The position numbers were made by a program, and so were the translations under genes. From positions 1-64,000 of the forward strand of contig JANEZZ010001853.1 of the NCBI GenBank assembly GCA_026122225.1: a stretch of 64,000 bases of DNA, given 5' to 3'. The notes below the pieces were generated by a model that worked only from the letters and a program-made list of their open reading frames with translations, was not told where the DNA came from and ran no database searches. Shown here one piece after another: positions 23,770-33,803 of the stretch. Every line of letters begins with the position of its first letter. Within the stretch, counting starts at the first letter, position 1. Origin of the DNA: Heloderma charlesbogerti. Lineage: Eukaryota; Chordata; Lepidosauria; Squamata; Helodermatidae.

Positions 23770-24130
23770 GAGCCTTTCTGCATGAGGCATTTACTGTGTG
23801 GTTGTCATTCCTCACTCACAGTGGTTTCCGGGCGCTTTAAAGGACTCGGTCATCTTCCAAGGCCTCTCCTGTCCTTTGCAACTGTTATAGTGTGTGTGCT
23901 TTTCTAACAAGGGAAGTCTGGCATTTCTGTGAATGGCAGCATAAGACCCTGGTTTATTTGCACAATTCCGCTATACCACAGCACCACTTAGTGGTTGTAA
24001 TGGAACATCTAGAAAGACAGAGAAAGAAAAAAAACCCAGAAAAAATGTGTAAAGGAGCTGATCTTAATCCCACAAAGAATCCAGAAGCCTCAGTAAAGTG
24101 ACAGGTTAGAAGCCTCATATAGAAAAGCCC
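23770..24130. mobile_element. Non-autonomous DNA element, family A copy 3, in the CR1-like LINE
   Basis: Ends GAGCCTTTCTGCATGAGGC and GCCTCATATAGAAAAGCCC; flanked by TTA at 23767-23769 and 24131-24133. It shares CCACTTAGTGGTTGTAATGGAA and the late AAAGTGACAGGTTAGA layout with 9429-9794. The TTA duplication suggests a PIF/Harbinger-type mechanism, but the ends are degenerate. Confidence 0.6.
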
Positions 24131-24236
24131 TTAAAGCTGTTCAAATTGGTGGCCAAGCACTTCCTTTTGTCTGTCCTGAATCCCTCACCATTCAATTTAA
24201 TTGGATGACCCCAGGGTTGTAGTATTACAGGAGACA

Positions 24237-25334
24237 GGGCCTGCTCAGATGCACACAGGGGGAGAGTAGTTAGGGTAACTATGGAGCAGGTGTCAGGAGC
24301 GCCCTAGCTGTCTCTTGCAGTCCCCACCAATAGCCAACTCAGGACACAGACGACGAGGAATCCTTTCCAAGACTTTATTCCTTTATGACTGTTTCAGAAT
24401 ACTAGTCACTAGCACCAAAGCAAGGAACAGCCCTGGGGAAAGATAGCTGAGTAGCCTAAGCTCCAGGTAAGGCAGTTGGTCCCCGTTTGAAGGAGAATCA
24501 CGGGAAGACTCTGAACTTATGGGCTAGGGAGAGATCCTCCCTCTTTCCCTTGGGTCCTCAGGACACGACCGTTGTTTGAGCACCAAACCAGCGGAACACC
24601 TCCTTTCGGCGCCCTCCATCTGTCGTCGCTCCCTGCCTCTGCGCCGAGCGTCCAGCAAGCCCCCCTCCAGCGCTCTCTCACTGCCAGGGTCACTATCTAT
24701 CCCAGGAACGCTGGCAGGAGGAATCTCTGCCAGCTGCTGTCCTTGTGAGAGATGAGCGAGCTCCTCTCCCACGGATTGCTGTTCCTCCTCAGAATCAGAA
24801 CTGCTCTGCGGCTCTATGGGCTCAGTTTCCACCCTGACAGCAGGGTAGCAAAACCACAACGCACAGGCCTGCCAGATGATCATGGAACCATGTGGTGCTG
24901 CATGGTTCTGCTAACCATCCCCCTCCATAGTTACCTGGCAATTTTCCCGGTGTGGTTACCGAGCATCCTGTCATCCTCCGAGGCACGAACTGGCTCCCAG
25001 CAGCTGTTCCAGCAGCCAAAATGGCAGTGCAACCATAGATAAAGTCCATGGCAGCTAGAGCGTTGCCAGCAGTGGCAGATGCCCTAGCTGGCGGACTCTA
25101 TGGTCGTGGCCTGGAAGTCCTCCGGAGCCCGTTTTAACCATCAAGGAGCACACCAGATGGCACTGTAAACCACCCCGGGGCCCCTTAACCCTTTTGCAGG
25201 GGGTGGTTAGTTGAGGTGGCTTACTAATCATGGGAAATGTGGTTTTCTTCCCCCCCATGGATGACATGGGAAGCCACCGTGGTTCATGGAAATTCCCTAA
25301 CCATCATGACTTCATGTTACATGTGAACAGGGCC
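24237..25334. mobile_element. hAT-like non-autonomous element in the CR1-like LINE
   Basis: The inverted ends GGGCCTGCTCAGATG and CATGTGAACAGGGCC match at 12 of 15 positions. The LINE sequence stops at the left end and resumes at the right end with about 17 bp of host lost, so no TSD is readable. The interior (repeated ACCATGTGG, CCATAGTTACC, GTGGTTAG phrases) has no transposase. A solo LTR lies near its left end. Confidence 0.6.
24291..24839 (-). mobile_element. Solo LTR, family 1, 549 bp
   Basis: Termini TGTCAGG...CCTGACA with a perfect 5-bp TSD (gcagg, 24286-24290 and 24840-24844). It contains AATAAA near the 3' end. A frame open for about 105 codons at the LTR 5' end (minus strand, stop near 24524) includes SSSDSEEE and LLDARRR. 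It matches the LTR at 43102 and, more distantly, 48399. There is no internal gag-pol sequence, so it is a recombination product. A 5-bp TSD fits Ty3-type elements or endogenous retroviruses; the family is undecided. Confidence 0.85.
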
Positions 25335-25681
25335 TATCCATTTCCTCCACACCATGAATAATTTTATACATCTCTATCATGTCTCCCCTTACTTGCCTTA
25401 TTTTCTAAGCTAAATTACTCCAAATGTTGTAACCTTTCCTTATAGGGCGCTTGCTCCAGTCACCTAATCATCTGTGGTTAAAACCTTTAAATCTGACTGT
25501 AGCACCATGTGATGGCCCCAAGGAAAAGTAACTCCTATGGCACTGTAGTAAGGAGATCTCCCATTTAAATGGAGAAGTGAAGTTTAAATGCTTATACAGC
25601 ATTTGAATTTTTCAGATCTAAGGCAAAGCCATTGTCAGTGAACAAAAAGGGGAAAACAAAAAAGATATGCAGAGTGATTTA

Positions 25682-25809
25682 GGGTGCAATCCTATGCACG
25701 TTTAGACAGAGAAGACTCCGACAACTCCAGGGATTCCCCAGCCAGCTGGCTGGGGAATGTTGGGAGTTGTTGGAGTCTTCTCTCTCTAAACATGCATAGG
25801 ATTGCAGCC
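25682..25809. mobile_element. PIF/Harbinger-like MITE
   Basis: 128-bp palindrome, ends GGGTGCAATCCTATGCA and TGCATAGGATTGCAGCC, TSD TTA at 25679-25681 and 25810-25812. Same family as 19094-19225. Confidence 0.87.
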
Positions 25810-25812
25810 TTA

Positions 25813-26491
25813 AATGGATACATAGAAGCAATGATGGGATTTGTGGAAGGGAACTGTAATGGTAGTTATTAGGCAAGGAGATGTACTAGCTATTGAATTA
25901 TCTGCCAGGGAAAGGGAGGGGCATCACATGCCTTGGCAGATTTAAAATTGAACAAGCCAGAGTAGCAGAAAATACAATATGGCACACTCATGCACTGCTC
26001 TTAGAGGGCAGAAAAGATTTATTCACTGGTTTTGTTTATGTTTTGCTTATTTAATCAATGCCATGACTAAGCTACGCTTGCAGTGGCTCCAGAAACTTTC
26101 ACTGGAGGCAAGGGTTAGCACTACGTTCCCCATTTGAGTAGTGACTGAGGGACAAAAATAGCCATTTTAACAACATTAGTTTTAAAACGGAGTACAGGAC
26201 CGAATGAGAACACCTATAGGAGTCCCCTGCTCCACCCCAACTCTTCTGGGTAAATCCATATTTGCCAGTAGTATGCCAAAGCCTGCATTTCTTCCTACCC
26301 ATTTTATCTCCCCCTGTACGCGCTACCACACCTGCATGGAGATTATTTCCAGAATTATACACAGAGATACCACCCAAAGAAAGAGCAGCTGCAGGGCTAC
26401 TTTACAACATGTGGTATTGCTATATGTATTTCTGAGAAGGATTCCCATCATCTCTACACCTACAAGTGTGGCTGGAATAATTGGCTTGGGA
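25813..26491. other. No gene seen
   Basis: No recognised repeat or exon. Confidence 0.4.
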
Positions 26492-26627
26492 CAGTGGTAG
26501 GCAAACCAGTGGCCTCCAGATGTTTTGGACTGGAACTACCACAATCCCTGAATATTGGCCATGCTGGCTGGGGCTGATAGGAGTTATAGCCCCAAACATC
26601 TGGAGGGCATGAAGTTCCCTACTCCTG
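26492..26627. mobile_element. hAT-like MITE
   Basis: Ends CAGTGGTAGGC and CCTACTCCTG; inner inverted phrases CCTCCAGATGTTTTGG and CCAAACATCTGGAGG. An 8-bp TSD has one mismatch (gcttggga at 26484-26491, gcttagga at 26628-26635). Confidence 0.8.
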
Positions 26628-26805
26628 GCTTAGGAAAAACTGTGGAGTTTGATATGCAGATCCACTGTATGATGATGATCTAGGCTGGGCTTAGGTCAGG
26701 GTGGACATCAGCGGTCCTTATCCAGGTAAGGTTAATTTGGACAGGCACACTTCCGACTTGCAGCCAATGGCATTATACAGGATTGGGCTCGCATTAGATC
26801 AGGGC

Positions 26806-26880
26806 CCCCCAACCTTTTTGGACTGTGGGCACATTTGGGAATTTGAGACCATGCTGTGAGCACCACCACAAAATGCCTAA
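26806..26880 (+). mobile_element. hAT-like element fragment (left end)
   Basis: CCCCCCAACCTTTTTGGACTG, then GTGGGCACATTTGG and CACCACAAAATG, match the left part of the elements at 30239 and 50062. The right part is missing; an L1 fragment follows. Confidence 0.6.
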
Positions 26881-26925
26881 TCAGTGAATTGCCGCTTTGG
26901 TATCTACCTGTCATGTCTATGGATC

Positions 26926-27480
26926 TTAGGTTGCATCTTATTCAGCAAAAACTTTTTTTGTGTGTCTATTGGACACCGCAACATCTCTTTAATAAGGGAT
27001 TGCCTAATTCGGCTTATTGCTGGTGGTGCAATACAGCTAATGCTTCTTCTAAACACATGTTTTGGAAATGTCCAGAAGCGGCTTCTTTCGGGGGGAGGTA
27101 AATTTTGTATTGGAACAGTCTTTAATACTCACTGATGTACATGCTCTTTTACATTATTTACCTGCTTCATGGAAATTAAGAAATGGTCAATGTACATGGA
27201 TTCCTTGCGCCCTTTTGACAGCTAAAAACCTGATATTACAACATTGGAAGGAGAAACACTCACCCCCTATAATGCAATGGATTGAGGACCTTACAACACT
27301 TTCAGTATTTGAACAGGTGGCATATGGACACCACCTTCAAATGGTACTTATTTGGATATTAGGTCCACTTTTGTTGAAGCCTATGTGTAATGACTAGAAA
27401 GTTGCAGGCATTTCAGATGTATTCATTGCTATGGATATATACAAATCCATGTACGTATATTAAACAAGCGGAGACCATTG
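26926..27480 (+). pseudogene. L1 LINE ORF2 C-terminal fragment, frameshifted
   Basis: Two overlapping frames (up to about 27098, then 27062-27397) encode the L1 ORF2 C-terminus: a CX2C-type motif (CWWCN, with HMFWKCP), then ALLTAKNLILQHWKEK, PPIMQWIEDL and FEQVAYGHHLQM. The frames are joined by a frameshift near 27090. 5' truncated, no catalytic part, with a short 3' untranslated piece. Not functional. Confidence 0.8.
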
Positions 27481-28889
27481 GCATTCTCCTGCAATATCTG
27501 TGATGGGCATTGCAGAATATTGGATGGGCCAGCAGTCCCTCATGAACATAACAAATGCACCCATGTTAGAGTGAGCATGATGCCATCATGCAGATATGAA
27601 AATATATCTTAGTAAGGGGATTCTAGTGTTGTGCACCTTGGGGTTATTTTGTTTTTAAAATGCATTAACTGTAATGAATTAAAATGTGTCCATGTGGTTG
27701 AAACCTGCAGTAATATCTTTAGCTGCTAGGGTCAGACTTCCCTAACCAGCACATTGCTTTGCAGTCCATACAGTTTGAAGCCGGGGGAGATTAGTAGACT
27801 GAGGGACAGGTATACACTTTCCTCCTGCCCGTGTTGTTGGGCAGCTCCCCCTTAGGGTAATAAAGTGAACAGACCTCTACCCCAGGGGGCTACAGGGGAG
27901 TACCATGGCAGAGACCATGGCTAAGGATGTCAGCGGGCACAGCTTCACTCAAACAGGGCTGGCACAATGGGTCCAACTCTGACGGCTCTGTACGTTTGCT
28001 CAGAGGCTTTGTCATATCAAACTAAGGGCTCGTCCAACTCGTGTGAAGTGTGATTAAATGAAGGGATTATGACAGGCTAAATGAGACATTTTCACACATC
28101 TGAAGATGAACTTTGCCAAGGCATTTTTTTAAAGCACTGTTCAAAATATGTATTCTCCTACAACTCAGAAAGCACATTTTCTCATTTAGAGGACATTCAC
28201 ATGTCAATCATATTAACATACCTCTTCTCATTCCCAAAATATTACAATGCTTACAAATTGCAAATTCTAGTACATGCTCACAACGTTGTGAGATTCAGCT
28301 CTCAAGTAAGCCAGACAGTAATAAGCTAGCCAAGTCAGTACACTTCTGGCAAGGAAGCTATGGTGCACGTCGGCAACCAGCACACATAGCGAGAACACAA
28401 ACATTCTGCCTATTCAATGGGCGCAGCTGGAGAGTATGGCAAATCTGTGCTACACTAAATGCTTCGTGCTAGTAGCGTGAACATAACTCCAGCTGACAAA
28501 CTGCAATAAAACCCCTTCATTTACAGGTGCCAGATCCTATCTTGGACTGCTTTTACAAGTTCTGACAGGGAGAGATCCCTCAGATGCCGCTGTTGCCATC
28601 AAAAAGTGGAGAATGATGGAGGGAGGTATATCTGCCAGATCTCTCACAGCCACACAGCTATTAGAGGTTCTGGCCAGGTTACCACCTTGCACTAGGGACG
28701 TGGGCAAAATGCTGTTTAACATCTCCATGATGTGGGAGGTCACCTGGAGGTTTGGAGTGAGATGCCATCACTACACATATGACCCCTGCACCCTGTGGTG
28801 TAAGTTCTGAAGTGCAGTTGCTCATCATGACAGTCCCCAAGAAGAGTCCACAAATGCAGGCATCTGTGTTGATCCATATCAAGAGGGCC
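27481..28889. other. No gene seen
   Basis: No recognised repeat or exon in about 1.4 kb. Confidence 0.4.
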
Positions 28890-29047
28890 ACCCTATCAGT
28901 ATACTGTTATATTGTGGTTTTAAGCTTTCATATTTTATATTGTTTTATGCTGTGCTTGGTGGTTTTAATTTTTGTGAACCACCCAGACCAGACAGCTTCG
29001 GCTATTTGGCAGTATAGAAATGAAACAAAAATACATACATACATAAA
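28890..29047 (+). mobile_element. L2 LINE 3' end
   Basis: TTATATTGTGGTTTTAAG, then GTGAACCACCCAGAC and TTTGGCAGTATAGAAATG, with an (ACAT)n tail; same type as 7498-7798. Confidence 0.75.
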
Positions 29048-29178
29048 TGATGCAGGTGGAGGTATCTGCGCTGGGCGACAGAGTGGGAGGAGCAGTGAAT
29101 TGTGCTGCTCCCACCATCCCACCCCTGCCAGGAGGGTCCCATGCCACCACTACCTTGCTGCCTCCAATGGGTGTTCTT

Positions 29179-29247
29179 GAGAGCCCTGCCAGCCGCTCTT
29201 TCACCGTGGCATTTGCCACAGTGAGACAGTGGCTGGCAGGGCTCTCT
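29179..29247. repeat. Compact inverted repeat (about 33-bp arms, tiny loop)
   Basis: The arms GAGAGCCCTGCCAGCC...CACCGTGGCA and TGCCACAGTG...GGCTGGCAGGGCTCTC pair with only a few mismatches around a 3-4 base loop. As RNA it would form a strong hairpin of pre-miRNA size. It could be a small foldback element; nothing further identifies it. Confidence 0.7.
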
Positions 29248-30238
29248 GGAGCAGACACCTGCCCTCTGTTTCCCTTGCATCACCACCACCCTTTCCCCTT
29301 AGGTTTGCTGCTGCTGCCACAGCCAAAAGAAACTGCCTGCAGGGCTCCAGCTGGCCAAACTCTTCCAAGACCCAGCCAGCCAAGCTCTCGCAAGAGCCAT
29401 GCAGTCAAGAAAGGGCACAAGATGGAGGTGGTGGTAGGAAGGGGCACACGGCAGTAGCAGCAGTGGGGGAGAAGGGTTGGGTGCTGGGGGCAGCAACACA
29501 TGCTTTAGGCTGCGAGAGACCTTGGGTCAGGGCTGCATGTCAACAAACCCGTTCTAGCTGTTTTTGTCTCCAGCAGGAGCAGGTCAGTTTGTAAAGCTAA
29601 TGGGTCATAATTGCCCATTCAAGTCACCCCGAAATACTTTACATTACAACCATTAACAACATATTGTTGCTGGGAAAATTCATTTCCCCACCACCTCAGC
29701 TACTGTGAGGATTGCACCTAAGCTTAGAGAGAGCATGGAACTGGGAGGGAGGGAGATGATGTCAGAATCCCTGCTAGTAAAACAAACAAACAAGCAAGCA
29801 AGCAAACAGTGCTGGCGCTGCATCCCTGCAAACCCTGACTCCACTGCACCTAGCTATTATTTCTTCTTATCATCTAATCAGGAGTGGAAGTCGATGTGTT
29901 CAACAGGTGTTTGGAGTTGGTTATAGGCTAGATGAGGGCTAATAAATCAAAGTTTATGGCAGACTAGATGGGAGGTGCTGTTGATGGAAAGTTTAAGTGA
30001 CCAGGGAGGTGATGGTCGATGGGGTACTGGATGGGGTTGCACTCACCCTTAAGGATCAGACCAGTACACAATTTGAGGGTGCTTTTAGATCCATTCCTTA
30101 CTTTGGATGCTCGCTGACACCTGTGGCATAAAGCACCTTTTACTGATTTAGGTTGGTATGCCACTGTGGCCCTCCTGAACAAAGCCATCCCTGCCACAGT
30201 TTATCCAGCCTGTGGTAACACCCAGGTTGGATTCATGC
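29248..30238. other. No gene seen
   Basis: Includes a short AAAC/AAGC repeat at 29777-29808. Overlapping ORFs at 29047-29600 on both strands have no family resemblance. Confidence 0.4.
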
Positions 30239-30681
30239 AGGAGTCCCCAAGCTGTTTGGGTCAGTGGACACATTTGGAATTTTGATAGAGTGTTGTGGGC
30301 ACTCTCACAAAATGGCTCCATGGGGCTTTCCCATTAATAAAATGGCTGCAATGGTAGACATGGCATTGGCCAGTCACAAAACACTCATTTCCAGAACACA
30401 AAGTGTTGAGACTAAAAGAAAAGCAACTTATCCAAGAACCTAAGCACAAGGCAGAGGTGGGGGCTGAGTTCCAAAACACAAAAGCATTCTATTGAACCCA
30501 AATAAAGATGATGCTGGTGGACAGCACTTTGCTTCGCAGCAAGCCAGCCTCCCAGTTAAAAAAAAAAATAGTTAAACAGAATCTGAAAATAAAAACCAGG
30601 AGGGGCAAAGAGCCTGGTGAGCTCTGAGAGAGGTGTCTGTTGACACACTGGTGCCCATGGGCACCACGTTGGGCACCTCAA
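30239..30681. mobile_element. hAT-like non-autonomous element
   Basis: Begins CAGGAGTCCCCAAGC and ends GTGCCCATGGGCACC..GTTGGGCACCTC, the usual layout of a reptile hAT family whose ends read as inverted GGGGTCCCCAAC-like repeats. The interior includes CACATTTGGAATTT, CTCACAAAATGGC and ACCAGGAGGGGCAAAGAGCC. It is shared with 50062-50452 and 26806-26880. No transposase; TSD not resolved. Confidence 0.65.
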
Positions 30682-31985
30682 GATTGCTGCAATGCATCAG
30701 AAGTACGATTGCCTTTGAAGATGGTTCAGAAACAACCACTGATGCAGAATTAACTGCAAAGTTGTGAACCAGGATCTGCAAAACTGCATATTACGCTAGT
30801 GTCATGCCCTTTGGGGAGGGCACAGTTGCACCCTGACTCACACTTGGAAGGGGCCTCAGCAACCCTGACAAACAGAACACCCCAACTGAGAAAAAAGTGG
30901 TATTTCCACAGGGTGAAATGACAGTGTGTGGGGGTGGGGTGGGGGGCTTCAAATGAACATTCAATCCCTGGGCCTATTAACATCCTTAAAATGTGCCTGG
31001 CCAGCATTAAAAGATCTTCTTTGGCTTCCAGCAGAAATGTGCATACATATTTATCAACTCTTTCTGATGATACATACACAGATAACCTCACTTTTGAACA
31101 GCTGCTGCCCCTGATGCTTAGGTTAGCTCATGTAGTACTGCTTTCCTGGAAAGAGAAGACAGAACATATTGGTTGCCTTGGTTCCCCAGCGTTAAAATCT
31201 CATCACTAATTTGATTTTATCCTGCAGTTTACAAGGGGCGTGGGGTGGGGGGAAATAATGACCAACGCCACAGTAGCTTTGAAGGAGTTTTGAGGCAGAC
31301 TGCTTGTCTGTTCTGTCTGGCCTTGGCATACAGAGATTTGAAAATCCATTTTTATTCTTTCTTTCTTTGTCTCATTGGCACCCAGACCTTAATCCATGGA
31401 CTCAAGGAACTCATCTCTTATACAGCTCTTGCAGCCCGATCCTAACCACGGCACTTGTTTGCAAACAAGTGTGCTTATTAGAACTGCAGCCTTCCTTTCA
31501 AAATCCTTAATGACGTTAGTGAGATCTGGTTCTTCTCCTGTTTTCTTCAGAAAAACAAAAATAAATTGTGAATAATTGACCCAAACCAGCATTGTTGTTG
31601 CTGTTTTTCAGTTGCACTTTTTCATAGGCTCTGCAGTTTCCCTCCCTCTCCACTCCTCCCATGCTTTAAGAAGTGTGGTAAACTCTACAGTGGAGCATGT
31701 AATTTCCATAGCCACTTTTCACTCTATTTCCCCACCCCCACCCCTTTGGGGGGCAAATGTTGCATCTTAATGATCTCAGAAAGAAAACTGAAAGCATAAT
31801 TGCAGAGCATCCTCAAGACACAAGGGACAAGATGGCAAATCTGAACAGTTTAGAGTTTATTATTTCATAAATTCTTATTTCATAAATTCTTATCACACAT
31901 CTGAATGCCCCCTCATACTTTCCCGTGGAAAGCATCTCTCCCTCTATCCATCATCCCACAATCTTCATGCATTGGAGCAAAATAA
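30682..31985. other. No gene seen
   Basis: Only a small tandem duplication (TATTTCATAAATTCT twice, 31861-31892) was noted. Confidence 0.4.
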
Positions 31986-32192
31986 TGTTGGAAGATGCCT
32001 TACACTAGCTCAAACTATTTGTCCATCTAGCCCAGTATTGTCTTCTCTGGTTGACAGCAGCCCGCCAGCCTCTTGGCAGAGGTCTTTCATATCAAATACT
32101 ATCTGATCCTTTGAACTGGAGATGCCAGGGATTGAACCTGGAACTTTCTGCATGCAAAGTGTGTGTTCTACTACTGAGCTCTGCCCCCAAAG
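31986..32192 (-). mobile_element. tRNA-derived SINE, second family
   Basis: On the minus strand: A-box region GAGCTCAGTAGTAGAAC (near 32165-32182), B-box GGTTCAATCCC (plus 32128-32138), then AAGACCTCTGCCAAGAGGC and a body ending GGCATCTTCCAACAT. Related copies at 33330, 36318 and 61860. Confidence 0.85.
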
Positions 32193-32622
32193 ACTCCTTG
32201 GCCCCCCAGAGTAGACCTTGAACCCATGTCCCATGGTGGCCTGTGTGTTCTCTCTGTAGACCTTTTTCTAAGGAAATTGTTTGGGCCCTGTGCAGCAAAT
32301 CAGACCCTGCCCCACTTCCCGTTTATTTATGCAATATGAACATCTGCCTCTAGAAGCAAGGCCTTTACGGTCGTGGCCTCAAGGCTGTGGAACCACTTCT
32401 CTCTGCATCTGAGGGGGTTCCACAGCCTCTGTGCTTCCATGCTTTATTTTTCTGACCGGCCGATACAGTTTTTATTTGGATTTTTAAAAACCTTGTTTTT
32501 ATTTATTTTATATGACTGTGGGGTTATTCAGCCATCTGTTGTTGCAAGTCACTGTGAACACATGCTGGAAAAGCAGTCTATAAATATTTTTACATTAAAA
32601 TAAAAACATATACTACCATCAT
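32193..32622. other. No gene seen
   Basis: A stretch at 32355-32600 (AAGCAAGGCCTTTACGGTCGT..., ending TAAATATTTTTACATTAAAATAAA) resembles an L2-type 3' remnant (FTVVASRLWNHFS in one frame), but the match is short and unsure. Confidence 0.4.
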
Positions 32623-32630
32623 ATATACTA

Positions 32631-32766
32631 CAACCTTCCCAAACTTGGTAATCTCCAGATTTTTTGGAGTACCACTCTCATCATCCCTGTCCACTGGACG
32701 TGCTGACTGGGGCTTATGGGAGTTCTAGTCCAAGACATCTGGAGGGTACCAGGTAGGGGAAGGCTG
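32631..32766. mobile_element. hAT-like MITE with perfect 8-bp TSD
   Basis: 136 bp; ends CAACCTTCCC and GGGGAAGGCTG. TSD atatacta at 32623-32630 and 32767-32774. Inner phrases GGAGTACCACTCTCATCATCC and GGCTTATGGGAGTTCTAG pair. This copy anchors the family to the hAT superfamily. Confidence 0.88.
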
Positions 32767-32774
32767 ATATACTA

Positions 32775-33329
32775 GCTCAATACTAAGAGGGTTCTAGCTT
32801 AGCCTTCTCCCTGATCCGCATGTTTTCTTGTGCAGGAACCTTTTATAGCTGAGAGACATTCAAATGTGCAGTCTCCCACCTGAATGGTAGAGTCCTAGAA
32901 ACTGTGTACTAAGTGATTTATCTGCATGTGTAGATACATCTTATCAGCTCTTTTACACTGACACACACACAGAAGACCAGAATGTCCAGGGTCTGACTTA
33001 ATTATCCCAACTTCAGAAGAATCTCAGTGGAGTGTTTCTTTTAAAAAATGGATGAATTCATGCCTGCCTGCTATATGATTATTTCCTAGCCTTCACTGCT
33101 ATTTTTCATCCAGCTGCATATTCCCTCTTGCTATAAGGGATATTTTCATAACGGATACTAGGAATGCCTTTTAGCCTGGAATGTGTCTCTTGTTTGTAAT
33201 GAGACACAAAAAGCAAAACAGTCCGTTTTAACTGTAATGCAACTTTGAAAATTAAATCCACACAAGTTGAGATCTGCTATCATTAAAAATAAAACCTACA
33301 CTAGTCCATTTCCCTCTTGCACAGAAGGG
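32775..33329. other. No gene seen
   Basis: No recognised repeat or exon. Confidence 0.4.
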
Positions 33330-33517
33330 CCTAGTTCAGTGCTGGAGCTCATGTTTTTCAGGCAGAAGGTCACAGATTCAATCCCTGGCATCTCGAGAGA
33401 GTGCAGGAAGCACTCCTGACTGAAACCCTGGAGAGCCACTGCCAGTCAGAGAATACTGAGCTAGACAGACCAACAGTCTGAGTTGGTATAAAGCAGCTTC
33501 CTGTGTTAGTAATGTAT
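33330..33517 (+). mobile_element. tRNA-derived SINE, second family
   Basis: The degenerate A-box region AGTTCAGTGCTGGAGC and the B-box AGATTCAATCCCT (33374-33386) are followed by ACCCTGGAGAGCCACTGCCAG and TGAGTTGGTATAAAGCAGC. Same family as 31986-32192 with a better-preserved 3' half. Confidence 0.85.
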
Positions 33518-33726
33518 GGCATATTGATTTTTCTTTAAGGCAAACCCCAATGCTCATTCAGTCTTCAAAAACCTCCCTGCCTGGTCACCTGGAAGGGGTT
33601 CTTACTCACCATAGGCAACCAGGCAAGTGGCTATTTACAAGCCTGGTCTGCTGAAGGCTTTACAAACTACAGAGATGAGAAGTGCAGGAAACAATGAAAG
33701 CATCACTTGTGCAAATGGTCTAAGAA

Positions 33727-33803
33727 CAGAATCATAGAATAGTAGGGATGGAAGGGGCCTACAAGGCCATCGAGTCCAACCCCCTGCTCAATGCAGGAAT
33801 CTA
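33727..33803 (-). mobile_element. CR1 LINE 3'-end fragment
   Basis: The minus strand reads ATTCCTGCATTGAGCAGGGG, GTTGGACTCGATGGCCTTG, CCCCTTCCATCCC and ATTCTATGATTCTG, the CR1 3' terminus. Only about 77 bp remain. Confidence 0.9.

Larger units (their letters stand above)
23517..25470 (-). mobile_element. CR1-like LINE 3' part, broken by nested insertions
   Basis: Segments 23517-23769, 24131-24236 and 25335-25470 match, in order, the CR1-like copy at 40978-41744. Shared phrases include CCATGCTGGATC, TCTGATACTGGAGGTA, CAAATTGGTGGCC, ACTTCCTTTTGTCTGTCCTGAAT, ATCTCTATCATGTCTCCCCTTA and GTTGTAACCTT. Two DNA elements interrupt it, and one of these holds a solo LTR. Orientation is taken from the coding remnant of the 41-kb copy. 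Confidence 0.8.

Noticed and set aside
32128..32182. tRNA gene
   Set aside because: A- and B-box-like sequences are followed by a SINE body, recur in other SINE copies, and no cloverleaf with anticodon arm is evident.
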